This document shows, piece by piece, positions 37,990 to 45,271 of a stretch of DNA of 58,156 nt; position 1 is the first letter of the stretch, and each line of letters begins with the position of its first letter. The stretch is from Moraxellaceae bacterium. Its GTDB lineage: Bacteria > Pseudomonadota > Gammaproteobacteria > Pseudomonadales > Moraxellaceae. The stretch is from positions 1-58,156 of the forward strand of contig JAJFBF010000028.1 of assembly GCA_020697295.1 (NCBI GenBank), given 5' to 3'. Position numbers and translations under genes: made by a program. The notes below the pieces were generated by a model, which was given only the letters and a program-made list of their open reading frames with translations, had not been told where the DNA came from and ran no database searches.

Positions 37990-38375
37990 TGACTCGCTCC
38001 GGGATTCGCGGAGGCCGTCTGGTTTGATGCCGGCGGCTTTCGGTATTGCTGCCTGACCCTGCTTGTATAGTGCATCAAACGCTGCTGGTGGAATATTCCT
38101 GGTTGGCTCTGGCAGACGCTGCCGGTTGAGCCAGGATAGCCATTCCAGGGTTTCCCATTCCGGCGCCTCCACGGGTCTCCACGCTCCCGGCTTGTGGACC
38201 TGCTCGGTCTTGTACCGGCCTTGGGGGCGATTTTGTCAGCTCGCTTCAGGTCGCGGATCTCGCTTAACAGTTCCCTGGCGCGGGCATCTGGGGCGGTGGG
38301 CGCTTCCCTGATCTCGCAGGCTCTGCGGACGGCGCGCTCCCGGACCGCAGGTGAGCGCGTGTCGGGCTTGGGCAT
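37990..38375 (-). mobile_element. IS3-family transposase remnant
   Basis: 38375-38226 (minus) encodes an OrfA-like start (MPKPDTRSPAVRERAVRRAC... 'ELLSEIRDLKRADKI'). In a second frame, 38172-38060 gives the OrfB end 'LEWLSWLNRQRLPEPTRNIPPAAFDALY', matching the 'W-F-N-x-x-R-L-x-E-P-x-x-N-I-P-P-A' tail of IS3-family transposases. The DDE core between them is deleted. No terminal inverted repeats were identified by eye. Confidence 0.72.
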
Positions 38376-38453
38376 GATGGCTTCCTTCGTTCAAAGGCAG
38401 GAGCCTCCGCGATGCCCGGGGGGGGGGCAGGCCGGCATGTAGCAGGGCGATTC

Positions 38454-38490
38454 GGCAGTGGACAGGGAGGGTGCCGCGGGAGTTGCGGGG
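38454..38490 (+). pseudogene. Fragment of an AraC-type regulator 3' end
   Basis: 37 bases match 36325-36361 (end of the AraC gene) with four mismatches and translate to 'QWTGRVPRELR' in the same sense, against 'QWTGKAPREWR' in the intact gene. The two copies bracket hicAB, the glycosyltransferase and the IS3 remnant. Confidence 0.7.
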
Positions 38491-38586
38491 TGGGTTGTGT
38501 AGATTCACGTAAGCTCTGAAGTTGTGTGAAGATGCAATATCAATAGAAGGCACCTCGTCATTAAGGCCTTGGCTCTGGGGTAAAAA

Positions 38587-39318
38587 ATGGAATTTCTACT
38601 GGTTTTTCTGCTGGCGGTGGTTGCGCTGGCGCTTCTTGTGATCAAGCAGAGAGGGCGGCTGGGGGATAATGAGAAGGCCATCAATTTTCCTTATCAAAGG
38701 AAAGAAGTACTGCTTACTCCGGCGGAGCGCTCGTTTCTAGGAGTGTTGGAACAAGCAGTAGGTGAGCAGTACCGAATCTATGCCCAGGTGCGATTGGCCG
38801 ATCTTATGGTTGTTAAGGCGGGGCTTGATAAATCCAGTCGTGCCACCGCTCAGAATCGTATAAATGGCAAGCATGCGGACTTTGTTTTGTGCGAACGAGA
38901 CACGATTAGGGTTGTAGCCGCTATTGAGCTGGATGATTTATCTCATCAAAGGGATGATCGACAGAAGCGGGATGATTTTTTGAATGAAGCATGCCGTGCA
39001 GCGAACTTGCCATTGGTGCGATTTTCAGCAAAGGCAGCGTATTCGGTGCGTCAAGTGCGGGAAGATGTCGCTTGCGCGGTGGGGGGGTTGGAGGGGCCCG
39101 AAAGTTCCAGTGAGCGAGGTGAGTATCGCGCTCCTGTTGTTGGGTTGACAGAATTGTTGAATGAATCAATGCCAGCTAGTGGGGTGGTTGAACCAGTCTG
39201 TCCCAGGTGCGGTGGTGAAACGGTTATTCGTAGCGTGAAGGCGGGGCCTCATGCAGGCAAGAGGCTATGGGGTTGTAAGCAATACCCTTCATGCAAGGGC
39301 TACGTCGCGATTGGCTAG
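38587..39318 (+). CDS. DUF2726 protein with topoisomerase-type zinc ribbon
   Basis: 243 residues. One N-terminal membrane helix (FLLVFLLAVVALALLVI), then a DUF2726 nuclease-like domain ('RIYAQVRLADLMVV', 'HADFVLCERDTIRVVAAIELDD', 'ANLPLVRF', with restriction-endonuclease-like acidic residues D/E-x-D), and a C-terminal C4 zinc finger 'CPRCGG...LWGCKQYPSCKGY'. It may process DNA at the membrane. Base composition is clearly lower in GC than the neighbours, a sign of horizontal transfer. The SD is poor. Confidence 0.8.
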   Translation: MEFLLVFLLAVVALALLVIKQRGRLGDNEKAINFPYQRKEVLLTPAERSFLGVLEQAVGEQYRIYAQVRLADLMVVKAGLDKSSRATAQNRINGKHADFVLCERDTIRVVAAIELDDLSHQRDDRQKRDDFLNEACRAANLPLVRFSAKAAYSVRQVREDVACAVGGLEGPESSSERGEYRAPVVGLTELLNESMPASGVVEPVCPRCGGETVIRSVKAGPHAGKRLWGCKQYPSCKGYVAIG

Positions 39319-39345
39319 AGTGGCCAAAATTTCTTGGATGAATCT

Positions 39346-40122
39346 ATGAGCAACTGGACGCGCGAGCAAACATTGGTGGCTCTTAATCTTTATTGTCAGA
39401 TGCCTTTCGGGAAAATACACAAAGGCAATCCAATAATAATTGAGATGGCAAATAGGATTAAAAGAACGCCAAGTGCATTGGCAATGAAGTTGGTTAATCT
39501 GGCAAGCCTGGATCCTGCAATAATTGAAAGCGGTCGTGTCGGATTGTCGGGTGCTTCTGCGCTGGATAGAGAGGTTTGGGGTGACTTCCAGGAAGATCCT
39601 GACAAGATTGCCTATGAGAGTCAGCTTGTTGTAGATGCGATTGCCTTCAAGGACGAGACACTTGATGAGTTGTCGAGTGGCGCTGGAGATGAGGGATCAA
39701 GCCAGAATTATTTTTCTGAGAATTCAGTCGCAAATGTAGTTGTTCGCCGAAAGCAGAATTTCTTCCGGAAATCGGTGCTTAGTAGTTACGAAAGCAAGTG
39801 CTGTATGACGGGCGTAAGTCATCCCGATCTGCTTGTGGCGAGTCATATTGTGCCGTGGGCAATAGACGCACATAACCGGCTTAATCCTGCAAATGGACTT
39901 TGCCTATCTGCGTTACATGACAAGGCATATGATCGCGGTCTTCTTACTGTTTTGCCAGATTTCACGATACGAGTTTCGGCGCGATTGAGAGATTGTGTGC
40001 CGAGTCCGTTAATCGCTGAGTACCTGCTTGCACTCGAGGGGAAGACCATTACTTTGCCAAATAAGTTCAAGCCTGATCCAGAGTTCCTTCGGTATCACGA
40101 AAAGGAAATATTCCGGAGTTAG
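39346..40122 (+). CDS. HNH endonuclease, predicted restriction enzyme
   Basis: 258 residues. N-terminal helical domain ('NWTREQTLVALNLYCQMPFGKIHKGNPIIIEMANRIKRTPSALAMKLVNLASLDP') seen in COG3440-type restriction proteins, and a C-terminal HNH_2 domain: 'CCMTG', 'ASHIVPWA', 'NPANGLCLSALHDKAYDRGLL'. No cognate methylase is adjacent, so it may be a modification-dependent (type IV) nuclease. Lower GC than flanks. ATG 39346 chosen over TTG 39334. Confidence 0.82.
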   Translation: MSNWTREQTLVALNLYCQMPFGKIHKGNPIIIEMANRIKRTPSALAMKLVNLASLDPAIIESGRVGLSGASALDREVWGDFQEDPDKIAYESQLVVDAIAFKDETLDELSSGAGDEGSSQNYFSENSVANVVVRRKQNFFRKSVLSSYESKCCMTGVSHPDLLVASHIVPWAIDAHNRLNPANGLCLSALHDKAYDRGLLTVLPDFTIRVSARLRDCVPSPLIAEYLLALEGKTITLPNKFKPDPEFLRYHEKEIFRS

Positions 40123-40149
40123 ATGGGTTTCATTTCGGTTAACTGAAAT

Positions 40150-41100
40150 CTACACAAGAGTGTGCAGCCGCCACTCAAGCGCTTCTTGCTTTGGGTACAT
40201 TCGGCGCTCCCTGGGAAGAATCAAGTCTTGTCCATCGAGCATGGTAAGGGGTCGGTGGTCAGGAATTCGGCTGTCTAATTTTGACTTCGAGACATGCCAT
40301 TTAAAGTCGGGGCCTGGGGCAATTAGGTTGTTGTCCATTGCCCAATGCATGTCCGGGGTGAGTGCCAGACCATTTCGAGGGTCATCATCGGCGCTGACAG
40401 AGAAAGGATGGATGTGCGCTGCTTCCACCATCGCTCTTCCATCGGGCAGCAGGATCCTGAGGCCGGTCGCGGCACAGCGGTAGTCATATACTTCTGTAAC
40501 AACTCTTCTAAAGGCAGGGTCCCGAATTGCGCGAGGCTGTTCTTTGACGCCACTTGTGCTCAGGGTAAGGCCTCGTATCTCCCGCTCATAGTGGCTGATC
40601 TGTCTGCCGTGCGCGGCCGTTGCCTGAAGGTCATTAAGGCCGCGATTGAACCAGGCTTGAGATAGTGCCTCACTCAGTGCATCAATATTGGCTTCGTCCT
40701 GCAATAGTGCAAAGAGCTCGTCGTCGAGGGAGGCCCATGCGATATTTTCAGTAATTGCACGGTATGACGTGGCGGTACTCATGGACTGGAGCACCTGCTC
40801 GCGCTCTGGTAATGGAATCAGGTGCCAGAAGGATTCCTCGTTTCCTCGCAGGCTTCCTTGTAGATGGAAAAACGGGAAGTAGGGGTTCGGATGGTCTTGC
40901 TCTGTCCGAATGGCTGCAAAGTAGCTCTCGTATCGTTCAAGAAGCGGTGGCCCAAAAGTAATTTTGTTCTCGGTAAGGCTTCCAGAGCGGGCCAGATCAA
41001 GGAGTGCCAGTAACATGCATATCTTGTGAGGACTGGCCCGCCCGTGAGCGACGTTCACCTTGATGCTCTGGAATTTCTGGATGTATGCCTGAAGGCTCAT
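40150..41100 (-). CDS. HNH endonuclease with putative phosphorothioate-DNA-binding (SBD) domain
   Basis: 316 residues. The first 150 resemble the sulfur-binding domain of SprMcrA/ScoMcrA-type enzymes: 'ASPHKICMLLALLDLARSG', 'ITFGPPLLERYESYF', and the aromatic 'NPYFPFFHLQGS....FWHLIP'. The C-terminal HNH region has 'YRCAATGLRI', 'VEAAHIHPFS', 'DPRNGLALTPDMHWAMD'. Such enzymes cut DNA carrying phosphorothioate backbone marks made by Dnd systems. Its ATG overlaps the HIT stop codon (ATGA), so the two are translationally coupled. The SBD assignment is by remembered pattern only. Confidence 0.75.
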   Translation of the reverse strand: MSLQAYIQKFQSIKVNVAHGRASPHKICMLLALLDLARSGSLTENKITFGPPLLERYESYFAAIRTEQDHPNPYFPFFHLQGSLRGNEESFWHLIPLPEREQVLQSMSTATSYRAITENIAWASLDDELFALLQDEANIDALSEALSQAWFNRGLNDLQATAAHGRQISHYEREIRGLTLSTSGVKEQPRAIRDPAFRRVVTEVYDYRCAATGLRILLPDGRAMVEAAHIHPFSVSADDDPRNGLALTPDMHWAMDNNLIAPGPDFKWHVSKSKLDSRIPDHRPLTMLDGQDLILPRERRMYPKQEALEWRLHTLV

Positions 41101-41483
41101 TTCTTCGCGCTCCAGTAGTCCGCCTTCTCGGCAATGATCCAGCGCACGCCGCCGCGCGGATCCTCCCGGTCCCCCTGATATCGCGGAATCAGATGCAGAT
41201 GCAGATGCGGCACCGTCTGCCCCGCCGCCGGCCCGTCATTGATCCCGATGTTGTAGCCATCCGGTGCGTGCGCCGCGTCCAGCCCGGCCTTGGCCTGCTC
41301 CAGCAATTCCAGCATCGCCGCCCGCTCCGCTTCGGTGATCGTGAAGAAAGAGCCGACATGGCGGCGGGGAATGACCAGGGTGTGGCCCTCGGAGATCGGA
41401 AAGCCGTCGCGGATGACAAAGGCCAGGTCGTTCGCCAGGACGATGCGCTCGGGCGGGAGCTGGCAGAAGGGGCAGGTGCTCAT
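41097..41483 (-). CDS. HIT-family nucleotide-binding protein
   Basis: 128 residues of the histidine-triad superfamily: 'CPFCQLP' start, 'SEGHTLVIPRRHVGSFF', and the triad 'VPHLHLHLIPRY' (H-x-H-x-H). Such proteins hydrolyse AMP- or nucleoside-linked substrates. The 3' end overlaps the start of the SBD-HNH nuclease by four bases, which implies coexpression. ATG 41483 is preceded by AGGG. Confidence 0.9.
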   Translation of the reverse strand: MSTCPFCQLPPERIVLANDLAFVIRDGFPISEGHTLVIPRRHVGSFFTITEAERAAMLELLEQAKAGLDAAHAPDGYNIGINDGPAAGQTVPHLHLHLIPRYQGDREDPRGGVRWIIAEKADYWSAKK

Positions 41484-41588
41484 GGTCATCCCTGTGGCGG
41501 GGCCGCTGGGGCGGCTCTCGTTCGTTGGTGGTAGTTATGCCCCAGGGCGGGGGCGAAGCCAAGCGCGGGGCCTTGCGGGGATTACGGA

Positions 41589-41846
41589 TCAATAGCCTTC
41601 CGGGGGCAGCTCCAGGGGAACGCCCATCAGGACGCGTTCCGGTCCGCCGATGAAGTCTTCCACCTGGATGGCGATGCAGCGGTTGCGGGCCACGGCCTCG
41701 GCCAGTTGGCCTTCGGTATGGCAGCGGTGGACCTCGCGCTGGCAGTCGCCGCAGAAGCGGATGTCGGGCTCGCGGGTGGGCTTGAGGGACGTCCACTTGC
41801 GGTCGCAGCGGAAGGCGAAGGGGCAGTTGCGGAGGCTGAGGGTCAT
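41589..41846 (-). CDS. Small Cys-containing hypothetical protein
   Basis: 85 residues. Cysteines are spaced as in a zinc knuckle: 'NCPFAFRCDRKWTSL', 'IRFCGDCQREVHRCHTEGQLAEAVARNRCIAI'. No family name recognised. It lies upstream of the HIT gene on the same strand (about 105-base gap), with divergent XRE-ImmA on the other side. Role unknown. Confidence 0.65.
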   Translation of the reverse strand: MTLSLRNCPFAFRCDRKWTSLKPTREPDIRFCGDCQREVHRCHTEGQLAEAVARNRCIAIQVEDFIGGPERVLMGVPLELPPEGY

Positions 41847-41944
41847 GGCTTGCTCGCGGAGGGGTGGGGCGTTGGCGCCAGCATGCGGGGTGGTCGCGAC
41901 AGCTGCTGTCGCAGTAAATGCCCGGCGGTCGGGCAGGCATCCGC

Positions 41945-41984
41945 AGGTTTAAAAGCTGTATATAATAATAAATGTTTTAAACCT
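41945..41984. promoter_or_regulatory. Operator and -10 for the XRE-ImmA/PIN module
   Basis: AGGTTTAAAA (41945-41954) and TTTTAAACCT (41975-41984) form a 10-bp perfect dyad around a TATAAT -10 hexamer (41961-41966). Ideal for autorepression by the XRE domain encoded 18 bases downstream. Confidence 0.75.
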
Positions 41985-42001
41985 CGCCCCGGAGTCCTTC
42001 C

Positions 42002-43081
42002 ATGATCGCCGACCGCATCCGCCAGGCCCGCCTGGCCTCTGGCCTGACCCTGGCCGCGCTGGGGGAGCAGGTCGGGGTCTCCCATACGGCTATCCAGAAA
42101 TACGAGAAGGGGCTGCTCACGCCCTCGTCGGCGCAACTCCTGAAACTGGCCCGGGCCTGTGGCGTGCGCACGGAGTACTTTTTCCGCTCCCACCAGGTGG
42201 AGCTGCTCCAGCCCGAGTTCCGCAAGCGCGTCACCTTCGGCAAGACCGCCCAGGCGGCGCTGACCCTGCGCGTGGCGGAGGCAGTCGAAAAGCGCGCCGA
42301 GCTGCTGGGTGTCTTTCCCGATTCGCCACTGCCGTTGTTCGCGCCGCCGCCGGGGCTGCCGGCACGAGTGACGTCGTGGGCCGCCCTGGAGGATTTTGCC
42401 GATGCCCTGCGCCGGGAGTGGCAGCTGGGCGCCGATCCTATTGCCGACCTGACCGACATGCTGGAGGAGCGTGGCTTGCTCGTGATTGCGGTGGACGAGC
42501 CGCACGCGGGCTTCTCCGGCCTGACCGCCACGGCGCGCACGGCCGATGGCCGCTCCTGGCCGGTCATTGCGGTGTCGACGCGCTGGCCGGGCGACCGCCA
42601 GCGCTTCACGCTGGCGCATGAGATCGGCCATCTGCTGCTGGCCGGCCGCCTCGAAGGGGAGCTGGATGAAGAGAAGGCTTGCGACCGTTTCGCCGGCGCT
42701 TTCCTGGCGCCGCAGTCTGCGGTGCGGCAGGTGTTGGGCCTGCGGCGCCGGGCGCTGGAGTGGCCCGAGCTGCAGGTCCTGAAGCAGGAATTCGGCCTGT
42801 CCATGGGCGGCTGGCTGCAGCGGGCGCGGCAATGCGGCGTCATTCCGGAGGAGCTGTATGTCGCGATGATCCGTCGCTTCTCGGCAAGGGGCTGGCGCAC
42901 CGCCGAGCCCGGGCAGCCGCTGCCGCAGGAGCAGCCGCGACTCTTCGAGCAGCTCGTCTACCGCGCGCTGGCGGAAGACTATCTTTCCGAGTCACACGCG
43001 GCCGAGTTGCTGGGGATTCCACTGATGCGCTTCCACCAGGTGCGGCAGCTGGAGTGGGCCGGAGCGCCTGCTCATCAGTGA
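42002..43081 (+). CDS. XRE-HTH/ImmA-IrrE metallopeptidase fusion (antitoxin/regulator)
   Basis: 359 residues. N-terminal XRE helix-turn-helix (residues 4-58, 'LASGLTLAALGEQVGVSHTAIQKYEKG') and a COG2856 metalloprotease domain with zinc motif 'FTLAHEIGHLLL' (H-E-x-x-H) near residue 205. Such proteins repress and are themselves cleaved or cleave partners under stress; in COG2856-based TA pairs this is the antitoxin component. SD GGAG. It overlaps the PIN gene downstream by 14 bases. Confidence 0.88.
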   Translation: MIADRIRQARLASGLTLAALGEQVGVSHTAIQKYEKGLLTPSSAQLLKLARACGVRTEYFFRSHQVELLQPEFRKRVTFGKTAQAALTLRVAEAVEKRAELLGVFPDSPLPLFAPPPGLPARVTSWAALEDFADALRREWQLGADPIADLTDMLEERGLLVIAVDEPHAGFSGLTATARTADGRSWPVIAVSTRWPGDRQRFTLAHEIGHLLLAGRLEGELDEEKACDRFAGAFLAPQSAVRQVLGLRRRALEWPELQVLKQEFGLSMGGWLQRARQCGVIPEELYVAMIRRFSARGWRTAEPGQPLPQEQPRLFEQLVYRALAEDYLSESHAAELLGIPLMRFHQVRQLEWAGAPAHQ

Positions 43082-43571
43082 CGCCAATATCCTGATCGAC
43101 ATGGAGTGCGCTGGCCTGCTGGCGCTGCTCTTCCGCCTGCCGGAACGCTTCGGCATTCCCGACCTGCTCTACTACGAAGAGATCGAGCCCGGTACGCCCG
43201 GGCTGGAGGCGCTGGGGCTGGAGGTGATGGAAGTACAGGGCGAGTTCGTGGCCTGGGCGCAGGCCATGCCGGCGCGGTATGCGGCTGTCGTGGCCGCGCA
43301 GCGCGGCAGTCCCCCCGGTCATAACGATTATCTGGCACTGGCGCTGGCGAAGCAGGAGGACTGCACGCTTTTGACCGGCGATGCGAGCCTGCGGCTCGTG
43401 GCAGAACTCGAGGCGGTGCCGGTCATGGGAACTGTCGGCCTGTTATGCGGGATGGTGCAGCACGCTTTGATGAGCGTGGATGAAGCGCTGTTGGCGCTGG
43501 AGCGGATGAAACAGGGAAAGCGCCGGCTGCCGTGGGTGGAGGCGGTCCGGCGGCTGGAGGCGCTGCGCTGA
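43068..43571 (+). CDS. PIN-domain toxin, probable CTG start
   Basis: About 167 residues. The PIN fold needs the first acidic residue in 'LLISDANILIDMECAG', but no ATG, GTG or TTG precedes it in frame after a stop at 43023. CTG 43068, with GGAG four bases before, is the best start; ATG 43101 would delete the catalytic Asp. Other PIN acids: Glu in 'YYEEIEPG', Asp in 'GHNDYLALALA', Asp in 'LLTGDASLR'. Partner of the overlapping XRE-ImmA gene. Confidence 0.8.
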   Translation: MLISDANILIDMECAGLLALLFRLPERFGIPDLLYYEEIEPGTPGLEALGLEVMEVQGEFVAWAQAMPARYAAVVAAQRGSPPGHNDYLALALAKQEDCTLLTGDASLRLVAELEAVPVMGTVGLLCGMVQHALMSVDEALLALERMKQGKRRLPWVEAVRRLEALR

Positions 43572-43627
43572 GGGCGGGGGCTTGAGGGGGAGCTGCCGAA
43601 GTCGAACTTTTGCTTTTGCCGACGGGC

Positions 43628-43915
43628 CTACTTATGCGCTGGCGCGGCATGCAATTGCACGCCGAGCGCGCGCATCACCTTGAGCACCGTGTCATAGCGG
43701 GGCTTTGCGCCGGGCGTGAGGGCCTTGTAAAGGCTTTCACGGCCCAGGCCCGTCTCTTTCGCCAGTTGGGTCATGCCCCGGGCCTTGGCCGCATCACTGA
43801 CGGCGACCAGAAAGACGTCGGGATTTTCATCTTCCAGGGCGGCATTGAGGTATGCCGCGATGACGTCCTGGTTATCGAGATAGTCGGCGGCATCAAACGG
43901 CGCGATCTTTTTCAT
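43628..43915 (-). CDS. Orphan addiction-module antidote (COG3636 HTH)
   Basis: 95 residues, 'FDAADYLDNQDVIAAYLNAALEDENPDVFLVAVSDAAKARGMTQLAKETGLGRESLYKAL', then 'PRYDTVLKVMRALGVQL', the standard HigA-like antidote of RelE-type COG3657 toxins. The toxin gene normally just upstream is absent: only 45 bases separate it from the next antitoxin gene. Confidence 0.87.
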   Translation of the reverse strand: MKKIAPFDAADYLDNQDVIAAYLNAALEDENPDVFLVAVSDAAKARGMTQLAKETGLGRESLYKALTPGAKPRYDTVLKVMRALGVQLHAAPAHK

Positions 43916-43960
43916 GGCTCAACTCTCCAGGCTCTTGAGCAAGGCTTTTGCTTGCCGTGG

Positions 43961-44332
43961 TTATCCCGCCGCGCTCTCGGCAATCAGCACCTCCGCCGGT
44001 ATCCCTAGTTGGCGGTGCAGGCGGCGGATCATGGCCAGGGTCAGCGGGCGCCGGCGGTTGAGGACTTCGTAGACCCGGTTGCTCTTGCCGATGAGGGGCT
44101 CGAGATCCTTGATGGACAGGCCGCGCTGCTCCATCCGGAACTTGATCGCCTCGATGGGGTCGGGCGGCGCGATGGGGAAATGCCGGGCCTCGTAGGCCTG
44201 GACCAGCGTCGCCAGGATGTCCAGGCGATCGCCGGCCGGCGTGCCCAGCGCCGGATCAGACGCCATCAGTCGCGAGATGTCCTTCAGGGCGGACTTGTAG
44301 TCGGCTTCGGTATGGATCGGGCGAATGTCCAT
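43961..44332 (-). CDS. Orphan HigA-type antitoxin (COG5499)
   Basis: 123 residues: 'MDIRPIHTEADYKSALKDISRLMASDPALGTPAGDRLDILATLVQAYEARHFPI' and the HTH 'GLSIKDLEPLIGKSNRVYEVLNRRRPLTLAMIRRLHRQLGI'. HigB, normally directly upstream, is missing. Between the gene and a GTAGTCCC/GGGACTAC dyad at 44409 lies only a 77-base scar. Confidence 0.88.
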   Translation of the reverse strand: MDIRPIHTEADYKSALKDISRLMASDPALGTPAGDRLDILATLVQAYEARHFPIAPPDPIEAIKFRMEQRGLSIKDLEPLIGKSNRVYEVLNRRRPLTLAMIRRLHRQLGIPAEVLIAESAAG

Positions 44333-44429
44333 GGTGTCCTCTGCGGCCGTTCAGGCCATTTCAACGGTTTCGGCGTCGACGGCGGCAATGATTCGTATGG
44401 GATGCAGGGTAGTCCCAAAACGGGACTAC
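44333..44429 (-). promoter_or_regulatory. higBA operator and possible higB scar
   Basis: GTAGTCCC-AAAAC-GGGACTAC (44409-44429) is a perfect 8-bp dyad. The minus-strand sequence that follows can be read 'IRIIAAVDAETVEMA' then stop, recalling the 'MRIIA' start of HigB with its Met lost. This suggests deletion of higB with operator and antitoxin kept. Confidence 0.4.
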
Positions 44430-44466
44430 GCCAACTGCCGGTACTGAAAAGGGGCGGCCGGCCTCT

Positions 44467-44573
44467 GTCGCGCTGTTGGGCCTGCGCCGGGGGGCTGCGC
44501 AACTGCCAGTTGCGCCTGGCGGGGCTGCCGCGGGCGTATCCCTGCGGGACGGAGTTGGGGGTGCCGGGGGAGG
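44467..44573 (+). pseudogene. 3'-end relic of the 47364 gene family
   Basis: 107 bases align with 47598-47703 at about nine in ten positions, with one extra G in a G run that shifts the frame. After the shift it reads 'GLRNCQLRLAGLP..AYPCGTELGVPGE' against 'GLRNCQLRMAGLKGTYPYGTELGVPGE' in the intact gene. No 5' part remains. Confidence 0.8.
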
Positions 44574-44575
44574 GC

Positions 44576-44878
44576 TTAGACCGCCCGCCTTAACGACTCC
44601 GTGATGACCTCCGGGTGCTTGAAGGCAATCTGGATCAGCGCCTGGGCGGCGCCGGACGGCTGACGGCGCCCCTGCTCCCATTCTTGCAGGGTACGCGCCG
44701 AGATATGAAGCGCCTCCGCAAACTGCAACTGCGACAGACCGGTTTTCATGCGCGCCGCGGCTACCTCATTGGGCGCCACCTGCGTGGCGCGTGCCACCTT
44801 TCCGGCCTTCATTTCCCGCACCGACTGCAGCAGTTTTTCCCCCAGCTCCGCGCCGGTCATTTCTTTGCGCTTACTCAT
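44576..44878 (-). CDS. HTH antitoxin of a HigBA/NadS-type pair
   Basis: 100 residues. 'MSKRKEMTGAELGEKLLQSVREMKAGKVARATQV' and the XRE HTH 'VAAARMKTGLSQLQFAEALHISARTLQEWEQGRRQPSGAAQALIQIA'. The ATG overlaps the toxin stop by eight bases, so the toxin is upstream (reverse order). It likely binds the palindrome at 45197. Confidence 0.9.
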   Translation of the reverse strand: MSKRKEMTGAELGEKLLQSVREMKAGKVARATQVAPNEVAAARMKTGLSQLQFAEALHISARTLQEWEQGRRQPSGAAQALIQIAFKHPEVITESLRRAV

Positions 44879-45185
44879 TTTCAATGGCCTCCCGGATGGA
44901 TTTCAGCAGATGCGCGGGAATGTTGCCGCGCACACTCTTGGCATAAATGACCAACAGCCATAGCTCGCCATTGGCCAGACGGGTGAAATAGATGATGCGG
45001 ACGCCGCCACTTTTCCCGGTGCCGGCCCTGCTCCAGCGCACCTTGCGACAGCCGCCGCTGCCGGGAATGACATCCCCGGCCTCGGGATGGGCGGCGAGCC
45101 AGGCGCAGAAGGCGCCGCGCTCCTCTTCTGTCCAGAGGTCTTTGGCATCGGCCGCAAAGGTAGGGGTTTCGACAAGGGTATACAT
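44871..45185 (-). CDS. RelE/HigB-type toxin (COG4737)
   Basis: 104 residues: 'TLVETPTFAADAKDLWTEEERGAFCAWLAAHPEAGDVIPGSGGCRKVRW', 'SGGVRIIYFTRLANGELWLLVIYAKSVRGNIP', 'LLKSIREAI'. This is the family of ribosome-dependent mRNA interferases paired with XRE antitoxins. The predicted start of transcription is one or two bases before its ATG, and there is no SD. Confidence 0.9.
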   Translation of the reverse strand: MYTLVETPTFAADAKDLWTEEERGAFCAWLAAHPEAGDVIPGSGGCRKVRWSRAGTGKSGGVRIIYFTRLANGELWLLVIYAKSVRGNIPAHLLKSIREAIENE

Positions 45186-45192
45186 GTCAGGA

Positions 45193-45221
45193 GATATACG
45201 TCAATGACGTAGTTACGGCAA
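45193..45221 (-). promoter_or_regulatory. Promoter/operator of the toxin-antitoxin pair at 45.2 kb
   Basis: On the minus strand, -35 TTGCCG (45216-45221), 17-base spacer, -10 TATATC (45193-45198). The palindrome TACGTCA-A-TGACGTA (45197-45211) lies inside the spacer. Transcription should begin near 45186, next to the toxin ATG at 45185, giving a leaderless message. Confidence 0.65.
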
Positions 45222-45271
45222 GGTGACCGAAGTGGTCTGATTCGCTGGCGATGGCCTCCACCAGCGCCGGG

